Shown: positions 59,191 through 64,000 of the stretch, piece after piece | Layout: every line of letters begins with the position of its first letter | Numbering within the stretch: the first letter of the stretch is position 1 | Translations under genes and position numbers: made by a program | Notes under the pieces: generated by a model | Databases searched by the model: none | Told to the model about the DNA's origin: nothing | Seen by the model: only the letters and a program-made list of their open reading frames with translations | Origin: Verrucomicrobiota bacterium | GTDB taxonomy: Bacteria > Verrucomicrobiota > Lentisphaeria > Oligosphaerales > Oligosphaeraceae | DNA: 64,000 bases | Reading direction: 5' to 3' | NCBI GenBank assembly: GCA_019136135.1 | Contig: JAGVUR010000011.1 | Location: forward strand, 1 to 64,000

Positions 59191-60060
59191 ATGAAAGGCA
59201 TCGTATTGGCAGGAGGCGCGGGGACGCGTTTGCACCCGATTACCCGTGGCGTGTCGAAGCAGTTGCTGGCAGTCTATGACAAGCCGATGATCTACTACCC
59301 CCTGAGCGTGCTGATGCTGGCGGGGATTCGCGAGATCCTGGTGATCACGACTCCCGAAGACCAGCCGAGTTTTCAGCGCCTGCTGGGTGACGGGAGCGGT
59401 TTTGGCGTTGACTTGTCCTATGCCGTGCAGCCTTCGCCGGACGGATTGGCGCAGGCGTTTATCATTGGCGAGGATTTTATCGGTCGCGATTCCGTTGCCT
59501 TGGTTCTGGGCGACAACATCTTCTATGGGGCAAAGCTGGGTGAACTGGTAAGGAAAGCGGCGGAAAAACAGAGCGGGGCGACGGTGTTCGGGTACTACGT
59601 CAGCGATCCAGAGCGGTTCGGCGTGGTCGAATTCGACAAGAATTTCCGCGCCTTGTCCATCGAGGAGAAGCCGAAGCAGCCGAAATCCCACTATGCCGTA
59701 ACGGGCTTGTACTTTTATGACAACGATGTGGTTGAGATAGCGAAGGGGGTGAAGCCGTCTGCCCGCGGCGAGCTGGAGATAACGTCGGTGAACACTGCTT
59801 ATTTGGAGCGTGGGGATTTGGATGTTGTTCGTCTTGGTCGCGGATATGCGTGGCTTGATACCGGGACACACGAGGCGATGCTGGACGCGGCGAATTTCAT
59901 CCGCACGATCGAGACTCGTCAGGGTTTGCAAGTGGCGTGCCTGCAGGAGATCGCGTACCAAAATGGGTGGATGACCGGGGATCAGGTACTGGCAAGCGTG
60001 GCGGACATGATGAAGACCGAGTACGGGAAGTATTTGGTTCGGATGTTGGAGCAGGCGTAA
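59191..60060 (+). CDS. rmlA: Glucose-1-phosphate thymidylyltransferase
   Basis: 289 residues, usual length. Nucleotidyltransferase motif [33 protein letters not shown] (outline) with the catalytic Arg and Lys, then [34 protein letters not shown] (metal Asp), [19 protein letters not shown] and [17 protein letters not shown]. It makes dTDP-glucose for RmlB. It sits between rmlB and the priming transferase, 7 bp before the latter, in a typical exopolysaccharide operon. Confidence 0.97.
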   Translation: MKGIVLAGGAGTRLHPITRGVSKQLLAVYDKPMIYYPLSVLMLAGIREILVITTPEDQPSFQRLLGDGSGFGVDLSYAVQPSPDGLAQAFIIGEDFIGRDSVALVLGDNIFYGAKLGELVRKAAEKQSGATVFGYYVSDPERFGVVEFDKNFRALSIEEKPKQPKSHYAVTGLYFYDNDVVEIAKGVKPSARGELEITSVNTAYLERGDLDVVRLGRGYAWLDTGTHEAMLDAANFIRTIETRQGLQVACLQEIAYQNGWMTGDQVLASVADMMKTEYGKYLVRMLEQA

Positions 60061-60067
60061 CGAGCGT

Positions 60068-61954
60068 ATGTCAGTAGATCATCTCATCAAGCTGCTGCCT
60101 TTTGTTCTGGTGCCGTTGGCGACATGCGTCGTATCATGGTTATTGACAAAGGCATTGATTCGTGTCTTGCCATCATTTGGGATGCTGGATATTCCCTTGG
60201 ACAATCGTCGTATCCACACTAAGCCTGTTCCCCGAGGCGGTGGTTTGGCGATAGCGCTATCGTTCATTGGTTGCCAGGTGATTTATGCATTGTTGTGCAA
60301 GCAGTTAAAGTTGACTCCTCATCTGTCCTTTAGCCAAATGCGCCAATTGCTTCCGCTTTTGTTGTTGTTGCCATTGGGATTGGTTGACGACAGGAGCGGC
60401 GTGCTTGCCCGATGGAAGTTTTTGATTCAGGCGTTGTCTGCGTGTTGGGCGTGGTATTTGGGAGTACGTCTTGATAACGTGTTTGCGTTCACGTTGTCGA
60501 CATGGTTGAGTTTCATGCTGACGATCATATGGATTACCGCGATGATCAATGCGTTCAACATGATTGACGGGGTTGACGGATTGGCAAGCGGCATCGGTAT
60601 GATTTCGTCTTTGAGCCTTGCGTTCATCAATTTGACGTCACATCGTGACGCAGCGATGCTGGGCTTGTTGTGCCTGGCCGGTTCGTGCCTTGGTTTTCTG
60701 CGGTTCAATTGGCATCCTGCAAAGATCTTCATGGGCGACACGGGTAGCATGTTCATCGGTTATATGATTGGCATGTATAGTTTGACCACATGCACGAAGT
60801 TGGCGACGGCGTCCTCGATCGTGATTCCACTTCTAGTATGCGGGGTTCCGTTCGTGGATATAATCCTTGCGGTGTGGCGTCGTCTGACCCGACGTGTCTC
60901 GGAGGCGGATGGTGAGGCAGCAGACGGTGGTATTGTACGCTGGGTTCGGTTGCTGGGGCGCTTGGGTCATGCTGACAAAAGCCATCTTCACCACCGTTTG
61001 TTGCGTTATTTCGATAACAACCAGCCGAAGACGGTCGTGTCGATCTATGTTCTCGGCGCATTGTTGGGCATTGCTGCGGTTGTGTGCACATTTATTCCGC
61101 AGCGTTTGACATGGCTTGTCTTTGTTATTGCGTTGACCACGTTGAGCCTGATGCTGCATCGTCTCGCCGTAATCGAGATCTGGAATTCAACGGAGTTGCT
61201 GTACAAGAATTTTCAGGCGCCATCGGTGGGATTGATGCTTAACATACTGTTTCCGATATGGGATTTGCTTGCAGTTTTGTTTGGTTTTTGGCTAGTAGTT
61301 GGCTTGAAGTCGCGTCCTCCGATGGAGATAGCGTTTTGGGTGGCTCCTGTGCTGCTGATGCTTTTGCTGTCGAGGAACTATCATGTGTTTTGGAATTTTC
61401 CGTCATCCGAGGAATACTTCCGTCTTGTATATACGTTGGTTTGGGGGTTTGCTGCGTCGGCGCTATTGGCGTCGAGTACAAATGTGACTGAGTTGCCTTT
61501 GAAGAGCTATTTTGTAGCGTACTGCGTATCTGTGGTCGGTGTACTGGGCAGCCGTTTGCTGTTGCATTATTTGCGTGTGAAGTTGATCCGTTACCGCGAC
61601 CGTGCTCGTTTGTCTGACGCCCGTCCTTGTCGAGTGGTGCTATGTGGGATTGGATTGCTTGGTCGTCTGTACATGAATTCGTTGCATTCTGACATCAGCC
61701 AGGCGGATCGTGAGGATGTGCTTGGATTTGTTGACAAGAACCGGAACTATCGACATGGGTATTGCTATGGCTTGAAGGTCCTGGGAGGACTGTGTGACCT
61801 GGAAGCACTCCACGAGTCGGTGGGGTTCGAAAAAATCGTGGTGACCGACGAGCAGTTGTCCAAGGAAGATCAGCAACTGCTGGTCGACTTCGGAAAGTCG
61901 CACAATGTGGTAGTGACACGATACTTCAGCAAGGAAATCCCGTTTGGGGAATAG
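60068..61954 (+). CDS. Chimeric polyprenyl-phosphate sugar-1-phosphate transferase (WecA/MraY catalytic + EpsE-type membrane/Rossmann module)
   Basis: 628 residues. Residues ~1-330 are a PNPT-type transferase: RRIHTKPVPRGGGLAIA, LGLVDDRSG, MINAFNMIDGVDGLASG, KIFMGDTGSMFIGY and GHADKSHLHHRLLR, the Asp-rich loops that load sugar-phosphate onto undecaprenyl phosphate. Residues ~385-510 add four more membrane helices, and ~515-628 are a Rossmann domain (RVVLCGIGLLGRLYMNSL, VLGFVDKNRN, LGGLCDL, IVVTDEQLSKEDQQLLVDFGKS) like the N-terminal part (CoA_binding_3) of EpsE/WbaP-type transferases, but without their catalytic domain. It would prime the exopolysaccharide repeat. Confidence 0.82.
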   Translation: MSVDHLIKLLPFVLVPLATCVVSWLLTKALIRVLPSFGMLDIPLDNRRIHTKPVPRGGGLAIALSFIGCQVIYALLCKQLKLTPHLSFSQMRQLLPLLLLLPLGLVDDRSGVLARWKFLIQALSACWAWYLGVRLDNVFAFTLSTWLSFMLTIIWITAMINAFNMIDGVDGLASGIGMISSLSLAFINLTSHRDAAMLGLLCLAGSCLGFLRFNWHPAKIFMGDTGSMFIGYMIGMYSLTTCTKLATASSIVIPLLVCGVPFVDIILAVWRRLTRRVSEADGEAADGGIVRWVRLLGRLGHADKSHLHHRLLRYFDNNQPKTVVSIYVLGALLGIAAVVCTFIPQRLTWLVFVIALTTLSLMLHRLAVIEIWNSTELLYKNFQAPSVGLMLNILFPIWDLLAVLFGFWLVVGLKSRPPMEIAFWVAPVLLMLLLSRNYHVFWNFPSSEEYFRLVYTLVWGFAASALLASSTNVTELPLKSYFVAYCVSVVGVLGSRLLLHYLRVKLIRYRDRARLSDARPCRVVLCGIGLLGRLYMNSLHSDISQADREDVLGFVDKNRNYRHGYCYGLKVLGGLCDLEALHESVGFEKIVVTDEQLSKEDQQLLVDFGKSHNVVVTRYFSKEIPFGE

Positions 61955-62107
61955 CTTTTCTTTTTGCCGGCAAGAGCAACGCAAACTGCGCCTGTTCTTT
62001 GTGAAAAATGTTCTTTCATGGACTGGGGTTTTTGGGGGGAAAGCGCTTGGGCAGGTAGATTCTAGATTTTGATGTCCTAAAAAAACTTGAAAACACGATT
62101 TTTTTTG

Positions 62108-62135
62108 TTGATTATTTGTTTCTTGCCTGTATATT
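62108..62135 (+). promoter_or_regulatory. Candidate promoter of the exported-protein/barrel genes
   Basis: TTGATT, 16 bases, TATATT, about 75 bases upstream of the start at 62210, in the AT-rich gap after the transferase gene. Confidence 0.42.
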
Positions 62136-62209
62136 TAATTAATTGCAATTATATTTAACAGGTGAAATTGTCTGAAAATTATTTATAAGCATAAGTTTTG
62201 GAGGGTAAT

Positions 62210-62617
62210 ATGAAGATTAAGTTTTCGTTGGTTTTCGGCGTTATTTTGTTTGCTGGAGCGATGTTGTTCGGCGCGATTGACTTTGATGAGTTCAGCGGAT
62301 ATTCGAGCCTTGCGATGCAAAATTACCTGCAACGGCAAGCAACTCAGGCTGAATGGGTTCTGTTCCTGAACTCGCTGGATGGCGAGACGGCTGCGACGAA
62401 GGCAAAGGTCGCCATGGCGGCTCAGAATGCGCTGAACAAGATGACACGTGCGCAGGCAGCCGCAATGGCTGCGGTTCTGGGAGCGCAGGTGAATACGGTC
62501 ACCGTGTCGAAAAACAGCTCTGGCAAGTACGTTGTTGCGCTTGTCGTGGAGCAGGTTACCCCCGGTGAAGGTTCAACTGAGATGCCGACTATTTCGGTGA
62601 ATCCCGTTGCCAACTGA
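62210..62617 (+). CDS. Small exported protein of unknown function
   Basis: 135 residues; the ATG at 62210 has GGAGGGT at the right spacing. Signal peptide KIKFSLVFGVILFAGAMLFGA. The mature part has a short acidic start (IDFDEFSGYSSLAM), an alanine-rich amphipathic helix pair (KVAMAAQNALNKMTRAQAAAMAAVLG) and a beta tail. It lies between the priming transferase and an outer-membrane barrel, so it may be a periplasmic part of polysaccharide export or assembly. I know no family that fits. Confidence 0.68.
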   Translation: MKIKFSLVFGVILFAGAMLFGAIDFDEFSGYSSLAMQNYLQRQATQAEWVLFLNSLDGETAATKAKVAMAAQNALNKMTRAQAAAMAAVLGAQVNTVTVSKNSSGKYVVALVVEQVTPGEGSTEMPTISVNPVAN

Positions 62618-62740
62618 TGGTATTTGCTTATTACTTGACATGAACAACTGGTTTCCAAGCTCGCGTTGAGTCTTGGAAATCAGCTTTGTTTTTTTGTGGG
62701 ATTTAGACGATGGGTGCTTTGAGGGTCTGGAGAAAGATTG

Positions 62741-63928
62741 ATGGAACTGAAACGGATTCGCTTGTTGGTCGCAGGCTTTGTTCTTGCAGGTCTCCAGGGT
62801 TTTAGCCAATCTACATTGATGGATTATTTGGAAACGGCGTCCTCCGTTGTTCCGAACAAGATGGATGTGTCGCTGAATGTGGAAGGACGCTACGAAAGCA
62901 ATACTCACAACAGGGGGCGCGCACGGGGCAGTAGTTCATGTGTCCTGGAGGGCGGGCTGAACCTGGATGTCTATCGCAATATCAATGAGACCAAATACGG
63001 AATCAGTGGCGATATTGGTTATGAATACTATACTTCAGACAGCGATTTGAGTGATTTCGACTGGAATTTGTCACCTTTTGTCCTCGGTGCCATTGACTTG
63101 CTTGGCAACGATCGCCTGATGTTGCGGATATCCTCGCGGGCATATGAGGAAAAGTATGACTCGGTGGATACGACTCGGGTTCGTCGCTATGACAACAATC
63201 TGGGCTTGACCTATGATATGGTTCGCCACGAACGCTGGGGAGTTGCGCTTACTGCGGATTACGGAAATATCTACTATTCCGGCAGCGACTACAGCGACCG
63301 TAGCCACCAGACCTTCCGGTTCGGTCTGGCGCCGTACTACAAGTTGAGCGAAAAGACCAGGACGGGAATTCGGACGACCTACAAGATGACCAAGTATAGG
63401 GGCGACGAGTTCAATGACGACTCGAAATCCTTGACGTTCACGGCATTTGCGGATTATCGGATGTCCGAGAAGATTTCGGCTCATGTCGATGGCGGTTTCC
63501 AGCGGACACGTTACGAGGGTAATGCCGAGGGCACTGAGGGCGACGATGAGTTTTCGCCTGTTGCCAGTGCCAGCGTCAGCTACAGCCCCGTCAGCAATAT
63601 TACGTTTACAGCAAGGAGCGCGTACGAGTGGGAGGATTCGACCTCGGCAAGCGGTGGTCGTAGTTCCTGGGATAACAGCCTGGGGATGTCCTGGAAAATG
63701 ACCAAGAAGCTGACTTTGAGCCAATCGGTTGGAGTCGAGGACATCAACGAAAAGAACAATGATGCGGATTCGAAGGAGTACTCGTACGACTTGCGTGCGT
63801 CGTATCAGTTGTTGCCGCGAATGTCGGTTTATAGTGGTTATGAGTATTCTCGAACGACATTCAAGAACGGTGATTACCGTGAGTACGACTGCCACGAAAT
63901 CTATCTTGGTGCCAGCTATGCGTTTTAA
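62741..63928 (+). CDS. Outer-membrane beta-barrel protein of an exopolysaccharide locus
   Basis: 395 residues, GGAG upstream of the ATG at 62741. Signal peptide (KRIRLLVAGFVLAGLQGFSQS). From about residue 45 the sequence alternates polar and hydrophobic residues in 10-12-residue strands with aromatic girdles, e.g. MDVSLNVEGRYESN, TKYGISGDIGYEYYTSD, KISAHVDGGFQRTRY, and ends EIYLGASYAF with a C-terminal Phe, the signal for BAM-assembled barrels. The pattern fits the BBP2-type barrels found with Wza/Wzy gene sets. It probably forms the outer-membrane exit for the polymer. Confidence 0.85.
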   Translation: MELKRIRLLVAGFVLAGLQGFSQSTLMDYLETASSVVPNKMDVSLNVEGRYESNTHNRGRARGSSSCVLEGGLNLDVYRNINETKYGISGDIGYEYYTSDSDLSDFDWNLSPFVLGAIDLLGNDRLMLRISSRAYEEKYDSVDTTRVRRYDNNLGLTYDMVRHERWGVALTADYGNIYYSGSDYSDRSHQTFRFGLAPYYKLSEKTRTGIRTTYKMTKYRGDEFNDDSKSLTFTAFADYRMSEKISAHVDGGFQRTRYEGNAEGTEGDDEFSPVASASVSYSPVSNITFTARSAYEWEDSTSASGGRSSWDNSLGMSWKMTKKLTLSQSVGVEDINEKNNDADSKEYSYDLRASYQLLPRMSVYSGYEYSRTTFKNGDYREYDCHEIYLGASYAF

Positions 63929-63968
63929 CGGTTTTTCATGATTTGATTTTGGTGAAGGGGAATTTGCG

Positions 63969-64000
63969 ATGTTGAAGGTTTTGTTGTTGGTAGTGTCGTT
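63969..64000 (+). CDS. 5' end of an exported protein (partial)
   Basis: ATG with GAAGGGG upstream, reading MLKVLLLVVS, the start of a signal peptide, continuing past the window edge. A polysaccharide export (Wza-like) protein would fit the locus but cannot be shown. Confidence 0.55.
   Translation, partial: MLKVLLLVVS

Overview
The window looks like the chromosome of a Gram-negative, probably anaerobic bacterium of the Planctomycetota-Verrucomicrobiota-Chlamydiota group, most likely Lentisphaerota- or Verrucomicrobiota-like. The support is indirect: a Pal lipoprotein and an outer-membrane barrel, sulfatases beside unusual glycoside hydrolases, many Fe-S proteins, 2-3 bp to 30 bp gene spacing with mixed Shine-Dalgarno use, and abundant palindromic intergenic repeats. 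No rRNA gene is present, so the placement is an inference.

Layout. 1-11.3 kb (minus strand): housekeeping and envelope genes, comprising a Nudix hydrolase, Pal, an eight-module zinc-ribbon/SGNH-like protein, an acyl-ACP thioesterase, a tandem QueG-like Fe-S protein, a PpiD/SurA-like foldase, Rpe and ribosomal protein L28, then tRNA-Lys(TTT). 12.1-18.1 kb (plus): a five-gene run of a degenerate SecA homologue, two different U32-family proteins, MiaB and a second QueG-like protein. 18.2-23.6 kb: two tandem thioredoxin-like exported proteins, an M24-fold protein lacking its metal ligands, an exported protein and CstA. 23.6-24.7 kb: repeats only. 24.7-35.4 kb: an SF1 helicase, an XRE regulator, a GH32 enzyme, UDP-glucuronate decarboxylase, a membrane HExxH protein, a small membrane protein, a UvrD/PcrA helicase and a sigma-70 factor. 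35.4-39.8 kb: a repeat island holding one GC-rich orphan gene and a complete IS630-type element. 39.8-52.3 kb (minus): a polysaccharide-utilisation-like cluster (phosphodiesterase-LamG, sulfatase, epimerase, GH5-like and GH42-like enzymes, MATE transporter, exported protein). 52.5-57.9 kb: a DUF362 ferredoxin, RadC and an O-antigen-ligase/TPR protein. 58.1-64 kb (plus): an exopolysaccharide locus (RmlB, RmlA, a chimeric phosphoglycosyltransferase, a small exported protein, an outer-membrane barrel, and the start of another exported protein).

The most notable signals are: (i) a full-length but motor-dead SecA relative heading an operon with U32 proteins and MiaB, which may be an oxygen-independent RNA-modification locus; (ii) a family of at least 15 near-palindromic repeats around GTACGGGCACC/GGTGCTCGTAC, carried in units of about 120-135 bp, one array of which was split by the IS630 element; (iii) a second dispersed 40-bp element that overlaps the stop codons of two unrelated genes; (iv) a chimeric priming enzyme that joins a WecA/MraY-type catalytic domain to the regulatory half of the unrelated EpsE/WbaP-type enzymes; and (v) several proteins with conserved folds but missing catalytic residues (SGNH without Ser, M24 without metal ligands, SecA without Walker A).
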